Shown in pieces: positions 37,033 to 46,014 of a stretch of 55,204 nucleotides of DNA; the first letter of the stretch is position 1; every line of letters starts with the position of its first letter. The position numbers and the translations under genes were made by a program. Origin of the DNA: Kribbella turkmenica (GTDB lineage: Bacteria > Actinomycetota > Actinomycetes > Propionibacteriales > Kribbellaceae); the NCBI RefSeq assembly GCF_004348725.1, contig NZ_SMKR01000024.1, positions 1 to 55,204 on the forward strand, given 5' to 3'. The notes beneath the pieces are model-generated. The model was not told the origin of the DNA, searched no databases, and saw only the letters and a program-made list of their open reading frames with translations.

Positions 37033-39022
37033 TTGGCGCAGATCCGGTGGGCCCGGGCCGTCGCCGTGGGCGTCACCTTGGTGGCGCTCACGACGGCGGT
37101 CCTCGGCACGCCCGGGGTGCATCGCCGGATCCTCGAGCCCTGTGACCGCGGTATCTGCCTCCCGTTCGAGCGGCCCACGGCTCCGTCCTTGGAAGTGCTG
37201 GCCGCCCTCCGCCTGTCCGTGAGCGCCTACGCCGCCGTGATCACGGTCGTCAGCTGGGCCCTTCTGTTGCTGGCGTTGGGTGTGAGCGTTGTGCTCGTAT
37301 GGCGCCGCCCATCCCTGGTGGCAATGGTGACCGCCATACAGCTCGGTGGTGTGTTCGTCGGTCCCTTCGCTGACGCCTTGGCCGAGCAAGGCGGCGCTGC
37401 CGTCGTACTGCGGACCGTCCTGATCGCGTCGATCCAGCTGACGATGCCGCTGCTGATGGGACTGTTCCCGGACGGCCGCTGGCATCCTCGGTGGTTCCGC
37501 TGGGCCTGGCCGGTCGTCGGGTTGATCGGTGCGGGTCTGGTTGTCGGCAACCAGCTCGACTACGTCCAGCCGGACTCCGCGCCGCAAGGGCTGTACGACT
37601 TGCTGTCGGTGATCCTGCTAGCCGGCATCCAGATCCACCGCTACGTGCGAGTGTCGGACTGGACGGCCCGGCAGCAGGCGAAGTGGTTCGTACTCGGCTT
37701 CGTTCTGCTGGCCGGCAACGTCGTGGTGGCCAACGTGCTCTCGATCGTGGACCTGGTCGAGCACTGGCAGCTGGGCCTGGTCACCACGGCATACCTCGCG
37801 TTCGTCGCGATGATCCTCGGCATCTGCTTCGCTCTGCTGCGCTATCGCTTGTACGACGTGAGCCTCGTGCTACGCCGTACCGTCCTCTACGCCGGTGCGG
37901 TCATCCTGCTGCTCGCGGCGTACGTCGGTCTCGTCGCCCTCGCGAGCCTGTCGATGGCACGGGCGTCCGCATCGGTGGTGGGCGCTGCGGTGGTCGCGGC
38001 GCTGGCGTTGGCCGGCGGCCTGCTCCTGGCCCGGGCGGGTGGCTGGTTCCTCGACCGGCTGTTGGGGCCCGGCGGTCGCCCGGGTGGAATCGCGGCGCTG
38101 CTCGCCCACGGCATCGCCGGCAGCGACGGTCGCCCGGCCAACCTCGCCGAGACCATCGCGGCCGCCCTCGTCCTGCCGTACGTCAAGGTCCTCGACGCCG
38201 ACGGCGAGACCTCTGTGGGTGCACGGTGATCCGCCGGCCGAGGCACACCGCGAGAGCGTGGTCGACGGTGCCGGTACGACGCTTGGCGCACTGCTCGTCG
38301 CATCGACAGAGGGGCCTCGGCTGTCGCGCCGGGATCGGCGGGCTCTGCGCGAGGTGCTGCCGTTCGTCGTACTCGTGCTCCGGGCGCAGCGTGAGGCCGG
38401 CGAGTTGCGGACGGCTCGGGCGTTCGCCACGACTGCGCGCGAGGACGAGCGGAGGCGGTTACGCCGCGACCTCCACGACGGAGTCGGACCATTGCTCGCC
38501 GGACAGTTGCTGACGGTGGACTCGCTGCGGCTCGCGGCTGAGCGTGGTGCGCGACCCGAGGATCTGCTCGCCCATCTGGAAGGGCAGGCGCGCGCCGCGA
38601 TCACCGAGGTCCGGCGCATCAGCCGGGACCTCCAGCCGGCTGCGCTGGATGCCGGGCTCGGGCCTGCGCTGGACTCGGAAGTCGAGAGGTTCCGGACCGC
38701 TGGGCTGGACGTTCGGCTGCGACACCAGTTGCCGGTCGAGCCGATGCCTGCCGCGGTCGAGGTCGCCGTACTGCGGATCGTCTCGGAGTCGCTGGCCAAC
38801 GTCGTCCGGCATACCGCGGCGAGGTCCGCGACCGTTGACGTGGCGGTGACGGACGACGGGATCGAGGTCCGAGTAGCCGACGATGGCCACGGCTTCGACG
38901 ACGGTGCCGCGGAGGGAGTGGGGCTGGTGTCGGTGCGGGAACGGGCCGAGGCGTTGGGTGGCGGGCTCGAGGTCGAGTCCGGCCCGGCCGGGACCCGGGT
39001 GTGCGGGAGGATCCCGCTGTGA
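37033..39022 (+). pseudogene. Membrane sensor histidine kinase (HPK7/NarX type) split by a +1 frameshift near 38215
   Basis: Two frames together make one kinase of about 660 residues. The first frame (37033-38229, TTG start with GGGGGAG seven bases upstream) encodes about eight membrane helices and a cytoplasmic linker, and ends prematurely after LPYVKVLDADGETS. Skipping one base at 38215 restores WVHGDPPAEAHRE in the next frame, which runs to 39022 and contains a GAF-like end, the phospho-acceptor box RRRLRRDLHDGVGPLLAG, the N-box SESLANVVRHTAA and ATP lid VADDGHGFDDG...GLVSVRERAEALGG. The stop overlaps the LuxR gene (GTGA). A real mutation, a sequencing error or programmed shifting are all possible; the perfectly kept downstream frame favours a recent event or an error. 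Confidence 0.8.
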
Positions 39023-39678
39023 ACGCCGAACCGGTCGACGTGGTGCTGGTCGAGGACCACCCGATGTTCCGGCTCGGGTTGCGGACCCGGATCGAGTTGG
39101 AACCGGACCTGGCCGTCGTCGGTGAGGCCGGGTCTGGGCCGGAAGCGGTCGAGTTGGTGGAACGGCTCGCGCCGGATGTGGTCGTCGTCGACCTCAACCT
39201 GCCCGGGATGGGCGGTGTCGAGGTGATCCGGCGGCTCGGTGTCAGCGCGCCGCGGGTGGCGCCGCTGGTGCTGACGATGGTGGACGACGAGTCGGTGTTC
39301 GGGGCGGTCCGGGCCGGGGCCCGCGGCTACCTGCTGAAGGACGCCGAGCCGGAGCGCATCGTGGCGGCGATCCGGGCGGTCGCGGCCGGCGAGGTGGTGT
39401 TCTCCGGAGCCGTCGCGGCGCGGTTGATCGCGCTGGCGGATCAGCCGCCGGGGCCACGGGCACCGGTCTTCCCGGAGTTGCCCGAGCGTGAGCACGAGAT
39501 CCTGTCGCTGGTCGCGAACGGACTCGGCAACGTTGCGATCGGGCAGCGGCTCGGGCTGCGCCCCAAGACGGTCCGCAACTACGTGTCCAACGTGCTGACC
39601 AAGATCCAGGCCGCCGACCGCGCCGACGCCGTACTGCGGGCTCGTTCCGCAGGTCTGGGTGACACTGCGCAGCACTGA
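39019..39678 (+). CDS. NarL/FixJ (LuxR-type) response regulator
   Basis: A 219-residue regulator: receiver domain 5-120 with acidic D13 (VEDHPMF), phospho-acceptor D58 (VVVVDLNLPGMGG), T/S at TMVDDE and K at GYLLKDAEPE; LuxR helix-turn-helix at about 148-210 (LPEREHEILSLVANGLGNVAIGQRLGL, KTVRNYVSNVLTKI). GTG 39019 overlaps the kinase stop. It depends on the kinase directly upstream, whose frame is broken in this sequence, so signalling may be lost unless the shift is an error. Confidence 0.92.
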   Translation: MNAEPVDVVLVEDHPMFRLGLRTRIELEPDLAVVGEAGSGPEAVELVERLAPDVVVVDLNLPGMGGVEVIRRLGVSAPRVAPLVLTMVDDESVFGAVRAGARGYLLKDAEPERIVAAIRAVAAGEVVFSGAVAARLIALADQPPGPRAPVFPELPEREHEILSLVANGLGNVAIGQRLGLRPKTVRNYVSNVLTKIQAADRADAVLRARSAGLGDTAQH

Positions 39679-39828
39679 ACCGAGCGGCGACATGCCGTCG
39701 TCGTGCCGGGCCCGGCGGGGCGAGCCGTCGGGGTGAGGAGTCACCGGGTGGGGCTGGCGGAGTGCCCGGCCCGGCGCGCGTGCCTGATCGTTGCCACAGG
39801 CACCTGATGGTGGTTACGTCATTGCCGC

Positions 39829-40200
39829 CTACGGTTGTTTGAAGAGGATCCTGCGTCCGATCCGGGGGTGGACGCCGCGGCCCTTGCAGCTGGTGCAGGG
39901 GCGTTGGGCGTAGCTGAACAGCGCGCCGCGATGCCGTCCGGCGCCCTTGCACCGGTGGCACTTGGCGTTCGGGTGCAGCGACAGCGAGACGACGTAGAAA
40001 GCGAACGCCGCCATGGCCAGCACGAGCATCGTCCCGGTCGGCCCGAGGGTCGCCGCGATGTCCGCCATCGTGCTGTTCGTGTCCGCAGCCTGACCGGTGG
40101 CCTGCCCTGCGGCCGTGGCGTTCTCCGGTTGCGGATTCGGTGCGGCGGTGGTGCCCAGCACCACCGCGATGTGGTGCGCCATGTTCATGCCACAGCTCAT
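39829..40200 (-). CDS. Small membrane protein with paired CxxCxGxG zinc-ribbon motifs
   Basis: A 123-residue protein: a short N-terminal part, one membrane helix at about residues 57-76 and a basic C-terminal tail with CHRCKGAGRHRG and CTSCKGRGVHPR. The two CxxCxGxG motifs, 20 residues apart, form half of a DnaJ-type zinc finger. It should be single-spanning with a cytoplasmic zinc ribbon that could bind unfolded protein or nucleic acid. Met5 (40188) and Met7 are alternative starts, without a clear ribosome site for any. It is divergent from murI; similar small zinc-ribbon genes are common in actinobacteria but unnamed. Confidence 0.65.
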   Translation of the reverse strand: MSCGMNMAHHIAVVLGTTAAPNPQPENATAAGQATGQAADTNSTMADIAATLGPTGTMLVLAMAAFAFYVVSLSLHPNAKCHRCKGAGRHRGALFSYAQRPCTSCKGRGVHPRIGRRILFKQP

Positions 40201-40280
40201 GGCTTCACGAGGGGCGGTCGAGCAAACATCGCTCCAGAGTGGCGCGCATCACCCGAAAAGGCAATTCCGCAGGGTAAAGA

Positions 40281-40359
40281 TGTGGATAAGTCCGGCGTGT
40301 CGGTGGTGAACCTCAGGCGGGGCTGACCTGAGCACTGCCCGATCCCGGGCCCGTCCACA
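40281..40359. other. Two DnaA-box-like sequences upstream of murI
   Basis: TGTGGATAA at 40281-40289 is the exact complement of TTATCCACA. CCGTCCACA at 40351-40359 fits the relaxed actinobacterial box. They lie in the 203-base spacer before murI. No replication genes are near, so this is not an origin; chance or DnaA-linked regulation are both possible. Confidence 0.3.
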
Positions 40360-40403
40360 GGTGCCAGCACCGGCGTTCCGCCGCCCCGGCTAAGCTTTCC
40401 GGC

Positions 40404-41207
40404 GTGGCAGACGCACCGGTGGGGATCTTCGACTCAGGCTTCGGGGGACTCACGGTCGCCCGCGCGGTGCTCGACCAGTTGCCGCACGAGCCGATCCTCT
40501 ACCTGGGTGACACCGCCCGCCAGCCGTACGGGCCGAAGCCGATCGCCGAGGTTCGCGAGTACGCGCTGGAGTGTCTCGACCACCTGGTCGAGGCCGGCGT
40601 CAAGATGCTCGTGATCGCCTGCAACTCGGCCAGTGCCGCGATGCTCCGGGACGCCCGCGAGCGGTACGACGTACCGGTGGTCGAGGTGATCCTTCCGGCC
40701 GCCCGCCGCGCGGTCGCCGCCACCCGGAACCAGCGCGTCGGCGTGATCTGCACGCGCGCCACCGCGGCGTCGCTGGCCTATGAGGACGGCTTCGCCGCCG
40801 CGCCGCAGGTCGAGCTGTTCACCCGGGCGTGCCCGAGGTTCGTCGACTTCGTGGAGTCCGGCGTGACGTCCGGTCCCGAGCTTCTGGAGGCCGCGCACGA
40901 GTACCTCGACCCCCTGGTCGAGGCCGGTGTCGACACCCTCATCCTCGGCTGCACGCACTACCCGTTGCTGACCGGCGTCATCTCGTACGTGATGGGCGAC
41001 AACGTCACCCTCGTCAGCAGCGCCGAGGAGTGCGCCAAGGACGTGTACGGCGTGCTGACCAAGACCGGCCTGCTCCGGCCGGATCACCTGCCCGAGCCGC
41101 GGCACCGGTTCGTCACCACCGGCAGCCCCGCCGAGTTCGCCGCCATCGGCTCCCGCTTCCTCGGTCCGGTACTGTCCGGCGTCGACCAGTTCGCCTGGAT
41201 CCGTTGA
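40404..41207 (+). CDS. murI: Glutamate racemase
   Basis: A 267-residue cofactor-independent racemase that supplies D-glutamate for peptidoglycan. The N-terminal [15 protein letters not shown], first catalytic Cys in [13 protein letters not shown], and second catalytic Cys in [11 protein letters not shown] with the adjacent His are all present; [14 protein letters not shown] is the family loop. GTG 40404 lies seven bases after TAAGCT (40391-40396), suggesting a leaderless mRNA. It continues the conserved block interrupted after cysM. Confidence 0.96.
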   Translation: MADAPVGIFDSGFGGLTVARAVLDQLPHEPILYLGDTARQPYGPKPIAEVREYALECLDHLVEAGVKMLVIACNSASAAMLRDARERYDVPVVEVILPAARRAVAATRNQRVGVICTRATAASLAYEDGFAAAPQVELFTRACPRFVDFVESGVTSGPELLEAAHEYLDPLVEAGVDTLILGCTHYPLLTGVISYVMGDNVTLVSSAEECAKDVYGVLTKTGLLRPDHLPEPRHRFVTTGSPAEFAAIGSRFLGPVLSGVDQFAWIR

Positions 41208-41225
41208 ATCTTCGAGCGCCTCGCT

Positions 41226-41420
41226 GTGGACAGCGCCCTGGACAGCGCCTTGACCGCGGACCCGTTCGTCGCGGGTGTGACGGGTCTCGCACCGGATGTT
41301 GTCCATGGCACCGGATCGGCCGCCGACGTGCGTGAAATCGCCGCCAGGCAACCGGATCTGCTGTGCGCCGGCATCGTGGGCGCCACCGGCTTCTCTGCGA
41401 AGGCGGCAACCCGCCGGTAA
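41226..41420 (+). CDS. Possible small protein (64 aa) between murI and the MBL-fold gene
   Basis: An open frame from GTG 41226 to TAA that fills most of the 224-base spacer. The composition (VDSALDSAL, PDVVHGTGSAADVREIAARQPDLL, ATGFSAKAATRR) is compatible with coding and has high third-position GC, but there is no ribosome site, no recognised family, and it covers the promoter of the next gene. It could be a remnant or chance. Confidence 0.3.
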   Translation: MDSALDSALTADPFVAGVTGLAPDVVHGTGSAADVREIAARQPDLLCAGIVGATGFSAKAATRR

Positions 41421-41431
41421 TGTTCAAGTCA

Positions 41432-42177
41432 TGAAGCTCACCGTGCTCGGCTGCTCCGGGTCCGTCCCCGGGCCGGACTCGGCCGCCTCGAGCTATCTGG
41501 TCACCGCCGAGGGGTTCAACCTGGTCCTCGACCTCGGCAGTGGCGCCCTCGGCTCGCTCCAGCGGCATCTCGCCATTCCGGAGATCGGTGCGATCGGCCT
41601 GTCCCACCTGCATCCTGACCACTGCATGGACCTGTGCGGCCTGTACGTCTCGGCCAAGTACGCACCGGGTGCGCCGATCCCGCGGATCCCGGTCTACGGC
41701 CCGCCCGGGGCGGCGTACCGGATGGCGCTGGCGTACGACCTGCCGCTTGACCCCGGGATGGAGGAGGAGCTGGAGTTCCACGCCTGGCAGAGCGTTCAGC
41801 AGATCGGACCGTTCACCGTCCGGACCGCTGAGATGGTGCACCCGGTGCCGGCGTACGCGATCCGGGTTGAGCACGGCAACAAATCGCTGGTCTACACCGG
41901 CGACACCGGGCCGAACGATGCGCTGGTCGAGCTCGCCCGCGGCGCCGACCTGCTGCTGTCCGAGGCAGCGCTGCCGGACAACGACCCGAAGAACCCGACG
42001 GACCTGCACCTCACACCGGCCGACGCCGGCGAACAGGCCGAGAAGGCCGCCGTCAAACGGCTGGTGATCACCCACGTGCCGCCCTGGTACGACCGCGAGA
42101 CCCAGGCCGAGAACGCACGCAAGACGTATCCCGGTCCGGTCGAGCTCGCCACCCCGCATGCCGTTTTCGACATCTGA
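41432..42177 (+). CDS. MBL-fold hydrolase, probable cyclic-nucleotide phosphodiesterase (Rv1339-like)
   Basis: A 248-residue metallo-beta-lactamase-fold protein. The metal motif is LSHLHPDHCMD (HxHxDH), with further ligands in MVHPVPAYAI, YTGDTGPND and ITHVPPW. By sequence and position (murI - MBL - rph) it corresponds to M. tuberculosis Rv1339, described as an atypical class II cAMP phosphodiesterase; substrate here is inferred. ATG 41432 follows TAATGT (41419-41424) by seven bases, a leaderless-type promoter. The next gene begins 20 bases before its stop. Confidence 0.88.
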
Positions 42178-42991
42178 CGGCGTTCGGTTGTGGACCGCAA
42201 CGACCGGCACGGCGACCTCCGCCGTACCGGTCGTCATCCTGCACGGCGGTCCGGGGTTGTGGGACGACCACGCCGCTCTCGCGCAGATGCTCGACGACCT
42301 GACCGTCGTGCATCGGTTCGACCAGCGGGGATGCGGTCGCTCGGGACCGTCGGACGCACTGTCCATGCGCCGGCTGGCGCAGGACATCGACGAGCTTCGC
42401 GTGTACTGGGGCCACGAGCGGATCATCGTGCTCGGTCACTCCTTCGGCGCGACGCTCGCGCTGTTCTACGCGGCCTCCTACCCGGACCACGTCGCCGGCG
42501 TGGTCTACCTCGACGGGGTCGGCATCGGCGACTGGCGGACGCCGTACCACGACGAGCACCTCCGCCGGACGACGCCGGCGCAACGGGAACGCCTGGCCGC
42601 GCTGGAGGTGGCGGATCGCACCGCCGACGAGGAGGTCGAGTTCCGCGTCCTGTCCTGGTTCACCGACCACGCCGACCGGTCGATGGCGATGACCTGGGCG
42701 CGGGAGAGCGCGTCGGTCGACCTGCCGATCAACTTCGCCGCGAACCGGGCCCTCGGCACGGAGATCACGTCCTGGCCGCCCGGCTACGTTTCCGGCCTCG
42801 CTGCCGCGTTGCCGATGCGGGTGACCTACATCCACGGCGCCGGCGATCCGCGTCCGGCCTCCGCCGTGCGGGAGCTGGCCGCGCACACCCCGCACCACAC
42901 GTTCCAGGTGATTCCGGACGCCGGGCACTCGCCGTGGCTCGAGCAGCCGGAGGCCGTGCGGAAGCTGCTGCGGGACATCGTGACGTCCTGA
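42158..42991 (+). CDS. Alpha/beta hydrolase, proline-iminopeptidase-like
   Basis: A 277-residue serine hydrolase: oxyanion loop VVILHGGPGLWDDH, FDQRGCGRSGPSD, nucleophile Ser in VLGHSFGATLALFYA, Asp in HGAGDPRPAS and His in DAGHSPWLEQP. HGGPG and DQRGCGRS are characteristic of prolyl aminopeptidase-like enzymes, but cytosolic esterases share them. ATG 42158 lies inside the preceding gene (20-nt overlap), implying cotranscription. It is not part of the conserved murI-rph block elsewhere and so marks an insertion. Confidence 0.88.
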   Translation: MPFSTSDGVRLWTATTGTATSAVPVVILHGGPGLWDDHAALAQMLDDLTVVHRFDQRGCGRSGPSDALSMRRLAQDIDELRVYWGHERIIVLGHSFGATLALFYAASYPDHVAGVVYLDGVGIGDWRTPYHDEHLRRTTPAQRERLAALEVADRTADEEVEFRVLSWFTDHADRSMAMTWARESASVDLPINFAANRALGTEITSWPPGYVSGLAAALPMRVTYIHGAGDPRPASAVRELAAHTPHHTFQVIPDAGHSPWLEQPEAVRKLLRDIVTS

Positions 42992-43031
42992 CCCTCGTCA
43001 GGGTCGAACGACGCCGGCGCTGCCGTCGACG

Positions 43032-43121
43032 GTGACGTACTTGGACTCCTGCCACCGGGTCTGGTTCGAGCTCGACGAGGACCTGCCGGCCACGCTCAAC
43101 CTCGACCGCGGCGACGACTAG
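43032..43121 (+). CDS. Short orphan reading frame (29 aa), possible gene remnant
   Basis: From GTG 43032 to TAG 43119-43121 the frame reads MTYLDSCHRVWFELDEDL then PATLNLDRGDD. It has a convincing protein-like composition and high GC3, and its stop overlaps the convergent ASCH gene stop by CTAG. There is no ribosome site; the frame is open back to 42984. It reads like the C-terminus of a lost gene. Confidence 0.3.
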   Translation: MTYLDSCHRVWFELDEDLPATLNLDRGDD

Positions 43122-43705
43122 TTGCCGATGGCCTCTAAGTACGCCGCGCCGCGGGGGCTCAGCTCGTAGCCGGTCTCGAGGCTGTGGGTGAGACCGAGGT
43201 TCTTCAGCTTGCGGACGTCCAGCTTGAAGCCGGCGGTCTCGCGGCCGAGCTCGGCGGCCAGGTCGGCGGCCCGGGTGGCCGGCTTGGACCGGATCAGGCG
43301 GAGGGTGTCCGTGGTCCAGGGCCCTTGTCTGCCGTCGTCGAAGCGGGCCAGGCGGGTCCGGAGCTCGGCCAGGTCCTCGGCTGTCAGGGTGGACTGGGCG
43401 GCGAGCTGATCGCGCGGGTCCGGGCCCTCGACCAGGTGGAACTTGATCAGGAACGTCGGCCAGTCCTCGTTGCCGCGGAGGCGGCGGCGGACGTCCTTGG
43501 CGTTGCGGCGGTCCGCGGCGGCGACGTCGGCGTCGTTGTCCGCGATCAGGTCCGGGTTGATCTCGCGGACACTGTCGATCTCGATCCGGCCGGCGTTCGT
43601 GCGGTAGATCCGCCCCTCGACCACGCGCGGCTCGGCCCAGCGCCGGTACGCCGTGGTGATCCTGCCGTCCGCGACGCCGTCGCGATCCGATCCGGCGAAC
43701 AACAT
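43118..43705 (-). CDS. ASCH-domain protein with C-terminal winged-helix-like region
   Basis: A 195-residue soluble protein. Residues ~25-100 have the ASCH (PUA-like, RNA-binding) pattern: GRIYRTNAGRIEIDSVREINPDLIADNDADVAAADRR and WPTFLIKFHLVEGPDPRDQL. The C-terminal ~80 residues (TRAADLAAELGRETAGFKLDVRKLKNLGLTHSLETGYELSPRG) read as a winged helix. GGAGGG precedes ATG 43705. It starts five bases after rdgB, so it is the third gene of rph-rdgB-ASCH; an RNA-related role fits but is inference. Confidence 0.8.
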   Translation of the reverse strand: MLFAGSDRDGVADGRITTAYRRWAEPRVVEGRIYRTNAGRIEIDSVREINPDLIADNDADVAAADRRNAKDVRRRLRGNEDWPTFLIKFHLVEGPDPRDQLAAQSTLTAEDLAELRTRLARFDDGRQGPWTTDTLRLIRSKPATRAADLAAELGRETAGFKLDVRKLKNLGLTHSLETGYELSPRGAAYLEAIGN

Positions 43706-43710
43706 GAGCC

Positions 43711-44316
43711 CTACCCTCCGAGTGCTTTCGCGACGATCGGGGCGAGCGCACGGAGCGCCTTGCCCCGGTGGCTGATCGCGTCCTTCTCCTCGACCGACAG
43801 CTCGGCCGTGGTCCGGTCGTACCCCTCTGCGGCGAACAGGACGTCGTACCCGAAACCGCCGGTGCCGCGGAGCTCGCGGATCACCGAGCCGCGCATCTCG
43901 CCGATCACGATCTCGTCCTCCGCGTGCGGCCGGACGAACGCGACCGCGGCCACGAACGACGCGCCGCGGCGCTCGTCCGGGACGTCCGCCAACTGCCCGA
44001 GCAGCAGGAGGTTGTTCGCGTGGTTGTCCTTGGCCGGCCCGGCCCAGCGCGCCGACAGCACACCCGGCATCCCGTTCAGCGCGTCCACGCAGATCCCGCT
44101 GTCGTCCGCGATCGACGGCAGCCCGGTGGCCGCCATCGCCGCGTGCGCCTTCAGCAGCGCGTTGCCCTCGAACGTCGGCTCGGTCTCGGCCGGCTCGTCG
44201 TACGGCGGTACGTCGCCCAGCCCGAGCACCTCGATCCCGGGCACGATCGGGGTCAGGATCCGGCGCAGCTCCTCGAGCTTCTTCTGGTTGTTCGAGGCGA
44301 GCAGAACACGACTCAC
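43711..44316 (-). CDS. rdgB: dITP/XTP pyrophosphatase (RdgB/HAM1 family)
   Basis: A 201-residue house-cleaning enzyme that hydrolyses non-canonical purine triphosphates. Features: [13 protein letters not shown] at the N-terminus, [13 protein letters not shown], catalytic region [35 protein letters not shown] and [11 protein letters not shown] 44316 overlaps the rph stop (GTGA). It follows rph as in other actinobacteria, but the pair is on the strand opposite to murI. Confidence 0.95.
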   Translation of the reverse strand: MSRVLLASNNQKKLEELRRILTPIVPGIEVLGLGDVPPYDEPAETEPTFEGNALLKAHAAMAATGLPSIADDSGICVDALNGMPGVLSARWAGPAKDNHANNLLLLGQLADVPDERRGASFVAAVAFVRPHAEDEIVIGEMRGSVIRELRGTGGFGYDVLFAAEGYDRTTAELSVEEKDAISHRGKALRALAPIVAKALGG

Positions 44317-45029
44317 GCGAGCGCCTCCTGCTGCAGCTTGGTCAGCTCGGCGCAACCCGCCGTACCGATCTCCAGCAGGCTGTCGAGCTCGTTGCGGTCG
44401 AACGGCGCGCCCTCGGCCGTGCCCTGCACCTCGATGAACCTGCCGTCGCCGGTCATCACCAGGTTCATGTCCGTCTCCGCCCGGACGTCCTCCTCGTAGC
44501 AGAGGTCGAGCATCGGGGCGCCGTCGATGATGCCGACCGAGACCGCGGCCACCGAGCCGGTCAGCGGCTCGCTCTTCAGCAGCTTGCGGTCGCGCAGGTA
44601 CGACACCGCGTCGGCGAGGGCGACGTACGCGCCGGTGATCGCGGCCGTCCGGGTGCCGCCGTCGGCCTGCAGGACGTCGCAGTCGAGCAGGATCGTGTTC
44701 TCGCCGAGCGCCTTGTAGTCGATCACGGCCCGCAGCGAACGCCCGATCAGCCGGGAGATCTCGTGCGTCCGGCCGCCGATCCGGCCCTTCACCGACTCGC
44801 GGTCCGAGCGGGTGTTCGTCGACCGCGGCAGCATCGCGTACTCCGCGCTGACCCAGCCGAGCCCGGAACCCTTCCGCCACCGCGGCACGCCCTCGGTCAC
44901 GCTCGCCGCGCACAGCACCCGGGTCCGGCCGAACTCGACGAGCACCGAGCCCTCCGCATGGTCGAGCCACTTCCGGGTCAGGGCCACGGGCCGCAGCTGA
45001 TCCGGAGTACGTCCATCGATACGTGCCAT
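44313..45029 (-). CDS. rph: Ribonuclease PH
   Basis: A 238-residue phosphorolytic 3'-5' exoribonuclease that trims tRNA 3' ends. Features: [32 protein letters not shown], the phosphate-binding [48 protein letters not shown] and [14 protein letters not shown] 45029 lies seven bases after TAGGGT (45042-45037), so it may be leaderless; the SGNH gene ends ten bases upstream on the same strand, so read-through is also possible. Confidence 0.96.
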   Translation of the reverse strand: MARIDGRTPDQLRPVALTRKWLDHAEGSVLVEFGRTRVLCAASVTEGVPRWRKGSGLGWVSAEYAMLPRSTNTRSDRESVKGRIGGRTHEISRLIGRSLRAVIDYKALGENTILLDCDVLQADGGTRTAAITGAYVALADAVSYLRDRKLLKSEPLTGSVAAVSVGIIDGAPMLDLCYEEDVRAETDMNLVMTGDGRFIEVQGTAEGAPFDRNELDSLLEIGTAGCAELTKLQQEALA

Positions 45030-45039
45030 GCCTCAGACC

Positions 45040-45867
45040 CTATGCCTCCAGGCGCCGGACCTCCGAACGCACCGGGGCACGGAACTGGTTGACGGCCATC
45101 CGCGCGGCCCACGGCGTCAGGTCCCCGGCCCGCCGCCCGAGCCACGGAACGCCCTCCCGGACGAGCCAGACGGCGTCCGCCCACTTGCTCGGCGGCCTGG
45201 ACGCACAGTCCAGCTCGGGCGGTACGTCGATCCGCAGCCCGCGCCGGGCCAGCTCGTCGGCGAACCCACGGGCCAGCCGCCGGTGACCGCGCTCACCGGG
45301 ATGCAGCCGGTCGATGCTCCAGAAGTCCCGGCGGTACACCTCGGGGTAGTCGGCCATGTCCAGCCGGATCCCGCCGTACCTGGCGTGCAGGTCGTCGTAC
45401 ACGAGGTTGACCTGCTCGATCCGCTGCCACAGCGGGCGGCGCAGCCAGGCCGGCAGCCCGAACACCTGCCCGTGGTCGTGGAACCGGACGGTGAGCAGCA
45501 GGGCGCCGCGTGCGGTCAGTTGCTCGGCGCAGTGGTGCAGGCAGTCGCGGATCCGGCCGGCGTCGAAGGAGGACCGCAGCGTGTCGTTGACCCCGACGAT
45601 CAGCGAGGCGAGGTCGACCGGGCCGCTGCCGGTCTCGGGCAGTTGCTCGGTCGCGACCATCGGCGCGGTGGCGCCGCTGGTCGCGAAGTTGGCGAACGTC
45701 ACACGGTGGGAGCTGGCCAGGGCGTCGGCGAGCAGCGAGGCCCAGCCTCGCCACCCTTCGCCCGGGCGCGCGCCGGCACCGGAAAGGTCGGTCGTACTGC
45801 TGCCGTTCAACGGGTCCCCGACACCCACGGTGGTCGAGTCCCCCAGTGCCACATAGTGGAGGCTCAC
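45040..45867 (-). CDS. SGNH/GDSL-family hydrolase
   Basis: A 275-residue esterase/lipase-type protein without a signal peptide. Block I is YVALGDSTTVGVGD (nucleophile Ser), block II has ATSGATAP (Gly), block III is IVGVNDT (Asn) and block V is DRLHPGERGH (catalytic Asp and His). The extended C-terminal part (about 200-275) with WLVREGVPWLGRR is shared with actinobacterial relatives of unknown substrate. It uses GTG 45867 and is divergent from the Gfo/Idh gene. Confidence 0.9.
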   Translation of the reverse strand: MSLHYVALGDSTTVGVGDPLNGSSTTDLSGAGARPGEGWRGWASLLADALASSHRVTFANFATSGATAPMVATEQLPETGSGPVDLASLIVGVNDTLRSSFDAGRIRDCLHHCAEQLTARGALLLTVRFHDHGQVFGLPAWLRRPLWQRIEQVNLVYDDLHARYGGIRLDMADYPEVYRRDFWSIDRLHPGERGHRRLARGFADELARRGLRIDVPPELDCASRPPSKWADAVWLVREGVPWLGRRAGDLTPWAARMAVNQFRAPVRSEVRRLEA

Positions 45868-45950
45868 ATTCCGTCATGGTGGCGTCACCGGTCGAGCCCG
45901 CGGTGTTTCCTGGATGACGTCTGGGGCAATTCCAGCTGGAGGACCGGTGA

Positions 45951-45980
45951 TTGAAGGACGGAAGTGCGCGGAGCTAGGCT
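45951..45980 (+). promoter_or_regulatory. Promoter of the Gfo/Idh/MocA gene
   Basis: TTGAAG (45951-45956), 18-base spacer, TAGGCT (45975-45980). The predicted transcript would carry a leader of roughly 25 bases with AGGAG at 46000-46004, so this gene is not leaderless. Confidence 0.45.
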
Positions 45981-46014
45981 GCTGCAATCAACTATGTGCA
46001 GGAGTTGCTTGGTG

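Noticed and set aside
40281-40359. Replication origin
   Set aside because: Only two boxes, no dnaA/dnaN/gyrB genes and no AT-rich unwinding region.
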